Below, one piece after another: positions 1 to 7,535 of a stretch of 9,140 bases of DNA (position 1 is the first letter of the stretch; each line of letters starts with the position of its first letter). The DNA comes from Holophaga sp. (GTDB lineage: Bacteria; Acidobacteriota; Holophagae; Holophagales; Holophagaceae). Below the pieces are notes generated by a model, which worked only from the letters and a program-made list of their open reading frames with translations, was not told where the DNA came from and searched no databases. The position numbers and the translations under genes are program-made. The stretch spans positions 1 to 9,140 of the forward strand of contig JAUYES010000361.1 in the NCBI GenBank assembly GCA_030691225.1, given 5' to 3'.

Positions 1-1606
1 TAAGGGTGGCCACAAAAATTCGTGTGGCACGGTGGTACAGGTAATCGAATTCGAAGCTGCTGAAGGCCTGGTTGTAATCGCGATTGGAGCAGAAGAAGAG
101 GTGCTTACCATCGGCACTCCAGGTGGGATTCCAATCCGCACTCAGGCCATCGCCCACGACCAAGCTGCGTTTCTGTTCCAGGGAATAGATGGCAATGCCC
201 GTCAAGCGAGAGGAATGGCTCTTTTCATAGGCGAGCCAGCGACTATCCGGCGACCAGCGGTAATCGTTGAGATCCTCCTGTTCACCGCGATCCACCTCGG
301 TTAGGGCCAGGGTCGTCACATCCAAAATTCGCAGCCGTTGCTTTCGATCCCCGAAGGCGAGCTTCGTGGAATCGGGGCTCCAGGTGGGTGCGTAGCGCCA
401 GACCTCGCCATCGCGCGTGAGCCGGCGGGGCTGGCCGGAACCATCCTGGGCGCGCAGGTAGATTTCATACTCGCCACTTTCATCGGAAAGGTAGGAAATC
501 CATTTGCCATCCGGGCTCCACGCGGGCGATAGCTCTCGAATGCCTTGGCTGCGCGTGAGGTTGCGGGTGGGGCCATTCTTGGCGGGCACCGAGAACAATT
601 CACCTCGCGCTTCGAATACCACCCGAGCACCACTGGGCGATAGCGTTGCCCCGGCGATATTGCCCTTCACATCCTTGAAGTAGGGCTGCATGTAGGGTGC
701 TTCGGAAGCCAATTCGATGGGGATCTTCTCGGATTTTTCGGTCTTGAGATCCAGCCGGTACAGCCAACCGCCGTTCATGTAGACGATGGCATTGCCTCCG
801 ATAGCAGGCCAAAGCACATCGAATTCAGTGAAGTTCGTGAGCTTGCGCGTAGCGCGGGTCTTCAGATCAAAGGCGAAAAGATTCAGGGTGCGGTCGCGGT
901 CCGAGGTGAAATAGATCGTGTCGCCATGCCACATGGGAAAGTTATCGGTGCCGCGATAATCCGTAATTTGTTCCGAGCGATTGGCCACCAAGTCATAGAT
1001 CCATACATCCTGGGCACGCCCACCCTGCGTGCGCTTCCAGGTGCGGAATTCACGATCGACCGGGCAATAGGCGATGCGCTTACCATCGGGCGAGAAGGAG
1101 GCACTGCCCCCCATCGGCAGGGACAACGGCGTTTCCAGGCCGCCCTTGGGGTCCACCAAGTGGTAGCGCCCCATGCGTTCGCCCCAGGGCGTGCGAGCCA
1201 TGCGCACCAGGATCTTGCCTTCGGGGCTCCAGCCGAGAATCCAGTTATCCACCCCGCCCCGCGGGGGCATCGGCCCAGCATCGGTGTAAAAGGTCAACTG
1301 CTTGGCTTCCCCGCCCAGGGCAGGCATCACATAGACCTGCCGGGAACCGGTGTATTCAGCCGTAAAGGCAATCAACTTCCCATCGGGGGAAATGCGCGGG
1401 AAAAGTTCCTGACCCGCATGGGCCGTGAGCCGCCGTGCCTGCCCACCCGAAACCGAAGTCCGCCAGATATCACCCCCGTGGACGAAGACCACGAAATCCC
1501 CGTGGATATCGGGATAGCGCAGAAGCCGCCCTTCCGAGGCAGCCTCCAAGTGCCCGGCGAACAGCGCGCCGAGAAGCAGCAAGAGCAAAGTGCGAAACCG
1601 ATTCAT
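1..1606 (-). CDS. Exported tricorn-family protease homologue (S41-like), N-terminal part, runs off the left edge
   Basis: The open frame runs from ATG at 1606 to the window edge without a stop, giving 535 residues. Residues 1-22 form a Sec signal peptide (MNRF, a leucine-rich core, then LEA before an Ala), so the product should be periplasmic. The rest is beta-propeller: repeated SPDGK/SPDS strands (about residues 73, 172, 364, 411 and 453) and TolB/WD-like turns. The region around 95-205 has the pattern of the tricorn six-bladed propeller (YVMPALGGEAKQLT, PMGGSASFSPDGKRIAY, REFRTWKRTQGG, DVWIYDL). Residues from about 310 begin the second propeller. The PDZ and catalytic serine domains expected downstream lie outside the window, so activity cannot be judged. 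GGAGGA at 1616-1621 lies 9 nt before the ATG and supports this start. The gene diverges from clpS. Alternative: a TolB-like propeller protein without protease, less likely given the tricorn-specific stretch. Confidence 0.85.
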   Translation of the reverse strand, partial: MNRFRTLLLLLLGALFAGHLEAASEGRLLRYPDIHGDFVVFVHGGDIWRTSVSGGQARRLTAHAGQELFPRISPDGKLIAFTAEYTGSRQVYVMPALGGEAKQLTFYTDAGPMPPRGGVDNWILGWSPEGKILVRMARTPWGERMGRYHLVDPKGGLETPLSLPMGGSASFSPDGKRIAYCPVDREFRTWKRTQGGRAQDVWIYDLVANRSEQITDYRGTDNFPMWHGDTIYFTSDRDRTLNLFAFDLKTRATRKLTNFTEFDVLWPAIGGNAIVYMNGGWLYRLDLKTEKSEKIPIELASEAPYMQPYFKDVKGNIAGATLSPSGARVVFEARGELFSVPAKNGPTRNLTRSQGIRELSPAWSPDGKWISYLSDESGEYEIYLRAQDGSGQPRRLTRDGEVWRYAPTWSPDSTKLAFGDRKQRLRILDVTTLALTEVDRGEQEDLNDYRWSPDSRWLAYEKSHSSRLTGIAIYSLEQKRSLVVGDGLSADWNPTWSADGKHLFFCSNRDYNQAFSSFEFDYLYHRATRIFVATL

Positions 1607-1615
1607 AAGCACGAA

Positions 1616-1621
1616 TCCTCC
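1616..1621 (-). promoter_or_regulatory. Ribosome binding site of the tricorn-like gene
   Basis: Minus-strand GGAGGA sits 9 nt upstream of the ATG at 1606 and fixes that start. The whole divergent gap to clpS is 46 bp (1607-1652), so the promoters of the two genes must overlap each other or lie within the neighbouring coding sequences. I see no convincing -35/-10 pair for the minus-strand gene. Confidence 0.7.
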
Positions 1622-1652
1622 AGAGTTCGGGGTGGGACAGTAGAATCATCCC

Positions 1653-1967
1653 ATGCCACGCCCTTCGCCCACCCCCGGCACCGCCACAAAAACCCGTTCC
1701 AAAGCCAAATTGCAGCCGCCGACGATGTGGAAGGTTGTGCTCCACAACGATGACTACACCACCCAGGAGTTTGTCGTGTGGGTGTTGAAGGAGGTCTTTC
1801 GCAAAATCGAAGGGGAAGCTGTGCGAATCATGTTGGATGTGCATCGGCGCGGAAAGGGTGTGGCCGGCATCTATCCCTTTGATGTGGCCGATACCAAGAT
1901 CGGGCAGGTCAAGGAACTGGCCGAACGCAATGAATACCCCCTGCTATGCACCCTGGAGCCTGAGTAA
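1653..1967 (+). CDS. clpS: ClpS, N-degron adaptor of ClpA
   Basis: This 104-residue protein matches the ClpS family in length and motifs. ClpS binds proteins with bulky hydrophobic N-terminal residues and hands them to the ClpA N-domain for ClpAP degradation in the cytosol. Residues 1-24 are a Pro/Thr/Lys-rich flexible extension of the kind needed for delivery. The folded core starts at M25 (MWKVVLHNDDYT). Pocket residues N32, D33 and H64 match E. coli N34, D35 and H66 by hand alignment, and the C-terminus (NEYPLLCTLEPE) is typical. Oddity: the gatekeeper Met (E. coli M40) is Gln38 here. The stop overlaps the clpA ATG by one base, so translation is probably coupled. There is no good Shine-Dalgarno before the ATG, only a G-rich run at 1629-1636. 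M25 is a possible alternative start but would remove the delivery extension. Confidence 0.96.
   Translation: MPRPSPTPGTATKTRSKAKLQPPTMWKVVLHNDDYTTQEFVVWVLKEVFRKIEGEAVRIMLDVHRRGKGVAGIYPFDVADTKIGQVKELAERNEYPLLCTLEPE
1955..1958 (+). promoter_or_regulatory. Ribosome binding site of clpA inside the end of clpS
   Basis: GGAG in the last codons of clpS lies 8 nt before the clpA ATG at 1967. With the one-base stop/start overlap (TAATG), this supports the chosen clpA start and suggests that ribosomes finishing clpS re-initiate on clpA. Confidence 0.6.
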
Positions 1968-4234
1968 TGCCCCGATCTTCCCCCACCCTGACCCCTGCGC
2001 TGCAAACGTGTATCCAGCACGCCTTTCTCATGGCCCGCGCCGCGCGCCACGAATACTTGACGCTTGAACATCTGCTGCTGGCCTTGCAGGAGGATCCCTT
2101 TGTGCGACAGGCCGTTGAGGCCTGTGGGGGAAAACCGGCTGAATTAAAAACGCAGCTGGAAGCCTTCCTGAAAGACCGGTTGGAGGTGCTGCCTTCCACC
2201 GAAGACCGTGAGCCGGTGCCGACCTTGGGCTTCAATCGCGTTATGGAACGCGCCATCGTCCATGCGCTCAGTTCCGAAGCCCGCATCGTGGATGGTGGAG
2301 CCATCCTGGCGGCCATCCTTCCCGAAAAAGAAAGCCACGCGACCCATTTTCTACAAAAGCAGGGCGTCACCCGCTTGCCGTTGCTCAAACACCTTTCCCA
2401 TGGCGCATTAACCGCAAGCACGCCCAGTACGCCCACAGAGCCGACCTCACCGGCGCCCAGCGAGGATGAAGAAGGCGCCACCGCCCAAGATCCCCTGGCC
2501 GCCTACGCGGTGGATCTGGTGGCCCGGGCCCGGGAAGGCCGCATCGATCCCCTGATCGGTCGCGAAGCGGAAGTGGAACGCATGGTTCACGTGCTCTGCC
2601 GTCGCCGCAAAAACAACCCGCTGCTCGTGGGTGAAGCTGGCGTGGGGAAGACCGCCATCGCCGAAGGCTTGGCACTGCGACTGGTGGCGGGCCAAGTGCC
2701 CGATACTCTCAAGGATGCTCCCTTTTTCGCCCTGGATATGGGCTCCCTGCTGGCAGGCACCCGCTATCGGGGCGATTTCGAAGCCCGCGTCAAGGCGGTG
2801 CTGGATGCTCTGGCCAAGAGGCCTGGCGCCCTGCTCTTCATCGATGAAATCCATACGCTGGTGGGCGCAGGCAGCGTTTCCGGCGGCAGCCTGGATCTTT
2901 CCAATCTATTAAAGCCCGCCTTGCAGAGCGGCGAATTGCGCTGCATCGGTGCCACAACTTACCAGGATGTCAAACAAGGCTTTGATCGGGATCGCGCGCT
3001 GTCACGGCGCTTTCAGAAGATCGATGTCTCCGAACCCACCGAGGCCGATAGCGTGGCGATTCTGCAAGGCCTCAAGTCGAAGTATGAAACGCACCATGCC
3101 GTGAAATTCACCGATGAGGCCCTGGAAGCCGCTGTGCGCCTCTCAACGCGTCATCTCCGGGATCTTCAACTCCCCGACAAGGCCATCGATGTGCTCGATG
3201 AAGCCGGAGCGGCGCAAAAACTCCTACCCGCCCGAGCCCGGAAGAAGAAGATCGGCGTCCCGGAAATCGAAGCCGTGGTGGCGCGCATGGCAAGGGTTCC
3301 CGTGCAAGCAGTCAGCTCCGACGACCGCCTGAAACTTTCGACCCTAGAGCCAGAACTCAAGGCCGTGATCTACGGCCAAGATCCCGCCATCGACACGGTG
3401 ACCTCCAGCATCAAGCTCTCCCGCTCGGGCCTGCGCGGCCACGAGCGTCCCGTTGGCTCTTTCCTATTCGCCGGCCCCACCGGCGTGGGCAAGACCGAAC
3501 TCGCCAAACAGCTGGCCAAGGTCCTGGGCGTGGAGTTCCTGCGCTTCGATATGTCCGAATACATGGAGAAACATGCCGTGGCCCGCCTCATCGGTTCACC
3601 GCCCGGGTATGTGGGCTTCGATGAAGGCGGCCTGTTGGTGGATGCCGTCCGGAAGAGCCCCCACGCCGTGCTGTTGCTCGATGAAATTGAAAAGGCCCAT
3701 CCGGATCTCTTCGCCATTCTTCTGCAAGTGATGGACCACGCCACCCTCACGGATAACCATGGCCGCAAGGCCGATTTCCGCCACGTGGTGCTGATCATGA
3801 CCACCAATGCCGGAGCACGGGATCTCAGCTCTCGCAAAGTGGGATTCAGCGATCCTGGCGCTAATCGCAGCGCCAAGGGCGCCATCGAGAAACTCTTCAC
3901 ACCGGAGTTCCGCAATCGATTAGACGCTAGCGTAACGTTCTCCGCCCTTGGCAGGGCGGAGGTTCTGAGGGTCGTAGACAAAAATTTGCGTGAACTTCAG
4001 GGGCTACTCGATGAAAAAAACGTCGTCCTGGAGGTTTCGAAAGAGGCCAAAGAATGGCTTGCGGAAAAGGGCTATGAACCAGCCTTCGGCGCCCGGCCCA
4101 TGGCCCGGGCGATCGAAGAGCACCTAAAGAAACCACTGGCCGATGCAATGCTCTTCGGCAAGTTGCAGAAGGGCGGCAAGGCGAAGGTAGTGCGCAAAGG
4201 TGAGGGCCTGGAGATCACGAACAAAACTCGTTAG
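1967..4234 (+). CDS. clpA: ClpA, AAA+ unfoldase subunit of the ClpAP protease
   Basis: This 755-residue, two-ring AAA+ unfoldase is close to E. coli ClpA (758) in length and order of parts. The N-domain (about 1-145) is the ClpS docking module, followed by a Pro/Ser/acidic linker (about 146-172). D1 has Walker A GEAGVGKT (222-229), pore loop around Y267, Walker B LLFIDE (289-294) and RRF near the arginine finger (347-349). There is no ClpB/ClpC-type middle coiled coil. D2 has Walker A GPTGVGKT (503-510), pore loop GYVG (547-550), Walker B VLLLDE (568-573) and sensor-2 GAR (708-710). All ATPase motifs look intact. The ClpP-docking tripeptide, IGL in E. coli, reads VGF (625-627). No clpP lies in the window, so the peptidase partner must be encoded elsewhere. 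ClpA unfolds substrates and threads them into ClpP in the cytosol. It probably shares an operon with clpS. Confidence 0.97.
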   Translation: MPRSSPTLTPALQTCIQHAFLMARAARHEYLTLEHLLLALQEDPFVRQAVEACGGKPAELKTQLEAFLKDRLEVLPSTEDREPVPTLGFNRVMERAIVHALSSEARIVDGGAILAAILPEKESHATHFLQKQGVTRLPLLKHLSHGALTASTPSTPTEPTSPAPSEDEEGATAQDPLAAYAVDLVARAREGRIDPLIGREAEVERMVHVLCRRRKNNPLLVGEAGVGKTAIAEGLALRLVAGQVPDTLKDAPFFALDMGSLLAGTRYRGDFEARVKAVLDALAKRPGALLFIDEIHTLVGAGSVSGGSLDLSNLLKPALQSGELRCIGATTYQDVKQGFDRDRALSRRFQKIDVSEPTEADSVAILQGLKSKYETHHAVKFTDEALEAAVRLSTRHLRDLQLPDKAIDVLDEAGAAQKLLPARARKKKIGVPEIEAVVARMARVPVQAVSSDDRLKLSTLEPELKAVIYGQDPAIDTVTSSIKLSRSGLRGHERPVGSFLFAGPTGVGKTELAKQLAKVLGVEFLRFDMSEYMEKHAVARLIGSPPGYVGFDEGGLLVDAVRKSPHAVLLLDEIEKAHPDLFAILLQVMDHATLTDNHGRKADFRHVVLIMTTNAGARDLSSRKVGFSDPGANRSAKGAIEKLFTPEFRNRLDASVTFSALGRAEVLRVVDKNLRELQGLLDEKNVVLEVSKEAKEWLAEKGYEPAFGARPMARAIEEHLKKPLADAMLFGKLQKGGKAKVVRKGEGLEITNKTR

Positions 4235-4298
4235 GAATTCCGATAGTCTGCCCTCGCAATCGATGTGAGAATCCCGCACGGGCGAAAAAGGAATTTTC

Positions 4299-4305
4299 AA
4301 GGAGT
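4299..4305 (+). promoter_or_regulatory. Ribosome binding site of the hybrid histidine kinase
   Basis: AAGGAGT ends 6 nt before the ATG at 4312. The 77-bp gap after clpA (4235-4311) shows no U-tract terminator and no strong -35/-10 pair, so read-through from clpSA is possible. GAGAAT at 4267-4272 is only a weak -10 candidate. Confidence 0.7.
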
Positions 4306-4311
4306 CACACA

Positions 4312-6984
4312 ATGCCTGAAACGCTGAGGGTGGTTGCGGATGGCTGGCGGGATTTCCTCGGGTTTTCCGGATTCGATTTTCTTTGCGAGATTGATCGCGA
4401 GGGACGGTACCTGGAGGTCAGTCCCAATTATTCAGAGTTGCTGGGCGTCGACCCAGGGCACCTGATTGGCAAAACGCCATTCGATCTCGAACTTTTTCAT
4501 CCAGATGACCGTGAAGCACTGATGCCAAAGCTTCTCCCCCTGTTCGAGCGCAATGAGTTGGTGCGTTTTGAATATCGATTCAAGGGAGCCGACGACTCTT
4601 GGCGCTGGATGGAAACCACTGGCAACGCATTCCTGACACCCTCGGGAGAATGGCGAGCCCTTCTCATTTCCAGAGATATTTCCAGCCGCAAGGCAGCGGA
4701 AGCCTCCCAGATGGCTAGCGAGGAGCGGTACCGCCTGATCATCGACCACGCCCCGTTGGGCATTTTGCATTTTGATAACAAAGGCATTCTGCAGTTCTGC
4801 AATGACACCTACCTTGCCCAAATGGGGGTCACCTCCCGCGATGTGCTGATCGGGTTGGACATGGTGAAGACCCTTACCAATGAGGCCGTTCGAAACGCGG
4901 TAATAGAAGCCTTGGAGGGCCGACGAGGCTTTTTTGAAGGCGATTACGTTTCGGTAACCGGCAAGCGAGAAGCGGTTCTCAGACTCCATACCTACGGCAT
5001 TCAAGCGGGCGATGGTCACCCCCTTGGGGGTATCGGAATCGTGGAAGACATCACCGAGCGGCATCGGATGGAGGAAGCCTTTTTGCAAGAATCCTCCATG
5101 CTGCGAGACATCATCGAGTTCAATCCGCTTTCAATCCAACTCCTCGACCAAGCGGGCTACACACTCAAGGTCAACGCGGCTCATACCCGCCTTTTCCAGG
5201 CCGTCCCACCGCCCGACTATTCACTCTTCCTCGACCCTCTCCTACAAGAACAAGGCCTCGAAGAATTGCTACACCGAATGCGGGAAGGACAGGTCGTTCA
5301 ATTTCCCGAGTTCTACCACAATCCCCACGAGATCTACCCGGAGTTTCCAGATCGCCCCGTCTGGATTCGGATGGTAGCTTTTCCGATTCTCGGAAAGAAC
5401 GGAGCACCCGAACGCTTTGTCTTGATGCATGAAGACATCACCGAGCGGCGTCTGGCCGAACAGGCAATGCGCAATAGCGAGGCTCGGTTCCGAGAGTTCG
5501 TGGAAGGCACCGATGACCTAGTCACTCAGATCGATGGGCAGGGGCGATTCCTTTACGTCAATCGGGCGGCAAGCAAGATTTTTGGTATCCCAGCGGAAGA
5601 TCTGATTGGGCGACGAGCCTTCGAGTTCGTTCACCCAGAGGACCAAGCCCGCACTGAAAACGCATTCAAGGGCTGGATCCAGGAACGAGTCCCATCGACC
5701 ACCTTTGAAAACCGAAATGTCAGCCTCAATGGCGAAGTGCACGATCTTCTTTGGACTATTAACCTGCACTTCGATAACGACGGCCTGACGCAGCTCAACT
5801 CGATCGCCCGCGATATGACCCAGTGGAATCAGACCGAGGATATTCTCCGGCAATCCCAGAAGCTGGAAAGCCTGGGTGTCTTGGCGGGGGGCATTGCCCA
5901 CGATTTCAATAATCTGCTGACAGCCATCATGGGCAATCTCAATCTGGCTCAACTCAAATTGTCACCCGAGGCACCCGCGCAACCGCACCTAGAGGCCGTG
6001 GAGCGGACCGTTTTGAAAGCCTCGGATCTCACGCGACAAATGCTCGCCTATTCCGGCAAAGGCCGTTTCGTAATTCGCAATCACGATCTCAACGCGGTGG
6101 TGCAAGAGATGGCACACCTCCTCCATGTGAGCATTTCCAAAAAGGTGACCCTGCGCCTCAAGCTTGAGCCCGATCTTCCCGCTATCTATGCTGATGTTGC
6201 CCAAATTCAGCAGGTGATCATGAACCTGGTCACCAACGCTTCGGATGCCATCGGTGATCGGGAAGGCATCATCGGTATTGCCACCCATCTTCAAGAGCTG
6301 GACGAACCCTACATCGCCCAGACCTTCTCCACTCAGGATTTAGCTCCGGGCCAATACGTAACCTTGGAAGTGAGTGACACCGGCTGCGGCATTAACAGCG
6401 AGATTCTGGAAAAGATCTTCGATCCCTTTTTCACGACCAAGACCTCGGGCCGTGGTCTCGGCCTATCGGCCATGCTGGGCATCCTTCGCGGGCATGGAGG
6501 CGGCGTCAAGATCTATTCCGAACTCGAGCGGGGAACCACCTTCAAGGTCTTTCTTCCGGCAGGCACCTCCAAGGCCTCGATCGCCGAACTGCCCCCGGAA
6601 GAAGATTCAAATAACCTCACCGGTACCGTTCTGGTGGTGGATGACGAACCCACGATTCGCGAATCCCTTGAGAATGCCTTCGAGAGTTTTGGGATGCGGG
6701 TAATTACCGCCGCCGACGGGCAGGAAGGCCTGGAGCGTTTTCAGGCGGAGGCGAACATCGATCTCGTGCTCATGGACCTCACCATGCCGCGCATGGATGG
6801 GCGAGAAGCCTTCCTGGCCATGCGAAAAATTCGACCCGACGTGCGGGTGATCATTTCCAGCGGCTACAACGAGCAGGATTCCGTCCAGGAATTCCTCGGC
6901 AAAGGGCTTGCTGGGTTCATTCAGAAACCCTACCGGCTCCGAGAGCTTAGGAAGATCGTCGGGGCCGCTCTAGCCAAGCACTAG
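4312..6984 (+). CDS. Soluble hybrid sensor histidine kinase (four PAS, HisKA, HATPase, receiver)
   Basis: This 890-residue protein has no membrane segment or signal peptide, so it should sense a cytoplasmic cue. In order: PAS1 (about 18-128), PAS2 (135-256), PAS3 (260-385) and PAS4 (388-512). The first three end in a D-I-[ST]-x-R signal-transfer motif, the last in ARDMTQ. The dimerisation and phosphotransfer region has an H-box [11 protein letters not shown] with phospho-acceptor H530. The ATPase domain has an N-box around N638-N642, G1 DTGCGI (689-694), F-box DPFFTTK (704-710) and G2 GRGLGL (713-718). The C-terminal receiver (about 771-888) has acidic D777/D778, phospho-acceptor D822, S849 and K872, all intact. 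The kinase should autophosphorylate H530 and pass phosphate to D822. No cofactor ligand or known signal can be read from the PAS domains. No Hpt or DNA-binding regulator lies nearby, so its output is unknown. Confidence 0.93.
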   Translation: MPETLRVVADGWRDFLGFSGFDFLCEIDREGRYLEVSPNYSELLGVDPGHLIGKTPFDLELFHPDDREALMPKLLPLFERNELVRFEYRFKGADDSWRWMETTGNAFLTPSGEWRALLISRDISSRKAAEASQMASEERYRLIIDHAPLGILHFDNKGILQFCNDTYLAQMGVTSRDVLIGLDMVKTLTNEAVRNAVIEALEGRRGFFEGDYVSVTGKREAVLRLHTYGIQAGDGHPLGGIGIVEDITERHRMEEAFLQESSMLRDIIEFNPLSIQLLDQAGYTLKVNAAHTRLFQAVPPPDYSLFLDPLLQEQGLEELLHRMREGQVVQFPEFYHNPHEIYPEFPDRPVWIRMVAFPILGKNGAPERFVLMHEDITERRLAEQAMRNSEARFREFVEGTDDLVTQIDGQGRFLYVNRAASKIFGIPAEDLIGRRAFEFVHPEDQARTENAFKGWIQERVPSTTFENRNVSLNGEVHDLLWTINLHFDNDGLTQLNSIARDMTQWNQTEDILRQSQKLESLGVLAGGIAHDFNNLLTAIMGNLNLAQLKLSPEAPAQPHLEAVERTVLKASDLTRQMLAYSGKGRFVIRNHDLNAVVQEMAHLLHVSISKKVTLRLKLEPDLPAIYADVAQIQQVIMNLVTNASDAIGDREGIIGIATHLQELDEPYIAQTFSTQDLAPGQYVTLEVSDTGCGINSEILEKIFDPFFTTKTSGRGLGLSAMLGILRGHGGGVKIYSELERGTTFKVFLPAGTSKASIAELPPEEDSNNLTGTVLVVDDEPTIRESLENAFESFGMRVITAADGQEGLERFQAEANIDLVLMDLTMPRMDGREAFLAMRKIRPDVRVIISSGYNEQDSVQEFLGKGLAGFIQKPYRLRELRKIVGAALAKH

Positions 6985-6990
6985 ACAACG

Positions 6991-7036
6991 GGCCCAACCA
7001 AAAGAGCTGACCCATGGGCCAAGGCTCAAGCAGGGT
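6991..7036. other. Inverted repeats in the convergent gap, possible weak terminator region
   Basis: The 55-bp gap between the convergent kinase and DUF2914 genes contains GGCCCA (6991-6996) matched by TGGGCC (7015-7020), and GACCC (7009-7013) matched by GGGTC (7032-7036). The two pairings overlap and would compete. Neither is followed by a T-run on either strand, so this is not a standard intrinsic terminator. It may still slow or protect transcript ends. Confidence 0.3.
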
Positions 7037-7039
7037 CCA

Positions 7040-7465
7040 CTATTCGAGTTCGACGGTGAAGGCTACCGATCCAATTTCCTTGCTCGTTGAATCGAGAACC
7101 CTGGCCACCCACGCGCCTTCGTCCCCAGCACGGAAGGTTCGATAGGCGTTGGTGCGATAGGGAGAACGTGGCACTTTGAGTTCTTGCGGTGTGGAGGCTT
7201 TATCGCCTTTATGGAAAGCGATGGAAATGGTCGAATCGGCGCAACCCGATACCTTCGTCCAGATGTAGATCTTGGTGCCCGGAGCCACCTTGAAGGAGGC
7301 GGCTTCGCCGGTGATTTCCATCTTCTCGATACCGGTTCCAACTTTTACTTCCGCTGAAGGCTCAGCGGCCGCAGTTGCCTGGAGAGGGGCCTGGCGAGCG
7401 ATGGCCACCCCTACGCCTGCTAGGACCAAACTAACGCCGACGGCCAAAAGGAAACCCTTGCGCAT
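7040..7465 (-). CDS. Small exported DUF2914-like protein
   Basis: This 141-residue protein starts with MRKG and a hydrophobic segment (about 5-23), either a Sec signal peptide with cleavage near AIA-R or a membrane anchor. An Ala-rich linker follows. The remainder (about 40-140) resembles DUF2914: a TGIEKMEITGEAASF opening (44-58), a strand ending in IYIWTKV (66-72), a central FHKG (84-87), then YRTFRAGDEGAWVARVLD (108-125) and a final strand IGSVAFTVE. The fold is probably an all-beta periplasmic domain; its function is unknown. The start is fixed by AAGGAGGAT at 7469-7477. It lies 70 nt downstream of the FG-GAP lipoprotein gene on the same strand, with its own extended -10 promoter candidate in the gap. 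The family call comes from reading motifs, so it is moderate. Confidence 0.75.
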   Translation of the reverse strand: MRKGFLLAVGVSLVLAGVGVAIARQAPLQATAAAEPSAEVKVGTGIEKMEITGEAASFKVAPGTKIYIWTKVSGCADSTISIAFHKGDKASTPQELKVPRSPYRTNAYRTFRAGDEGAWVARVLDSTSKEIGSVAFTVELE

Positions 7466-7468
7466 TGC

Positions 7469-7477
7469 ATCCTCCTT
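7469..7477 (-). promoter_or_regulatory. Strong ribosome binding site of the DUF2914 gene
   Basis: Minus-strand AAGGAGGAT, close to a perfect anti-16S complement, with its AGGAGG core 5 nt from the ATG at 7465. It points to high translation of this small exported protein. Confidence 0.8.
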
Positions 7478-7492
7478 GGTTGGTTTCCTCGG

Positions 7493-7501
7493 ACTATACC
7501 A
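7493..7501 (-). promoter_or_regulatory. Extended -10 promoter candidate for the DUF2914 gene
   Basis: Minus-strand TGGTATAGT is a TGn extension followed by TATAGT, a 5/6 match to TATAAT. Transcription would begin near 7486, giving a leader of about 20 nt carrying the strong ribosome binding site. No good -35 is present at 17 bp, which is usual for extended -10 promoters. It suggests the gene can be transcribed separately from the upstream FG-GAP gene. Confidence 0.45.
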
Positions 7502-7535
7502 GCGAAGTGAAACACTCTCGAGAAACGATCAGGGT

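Noticed and set aside
926..1753. A 275-codon open frame on the plus strand opposite the tricorn-like gene.
   Set aside because: It is antisense to a frame with clear tricorn motifs, its translation is rich in Pro/His/Arg with no domain, and it runs into clpS.
4267..4290. A short hairpin CCCG-CA-CGGG and a GAGAAT -10-like box between clpA and the kinase gene.
   Set aside because: The hairpin has only a 2-nt loop and no following T-run, and the box has no matching -35, so neither is convincing as terminator or promoter.
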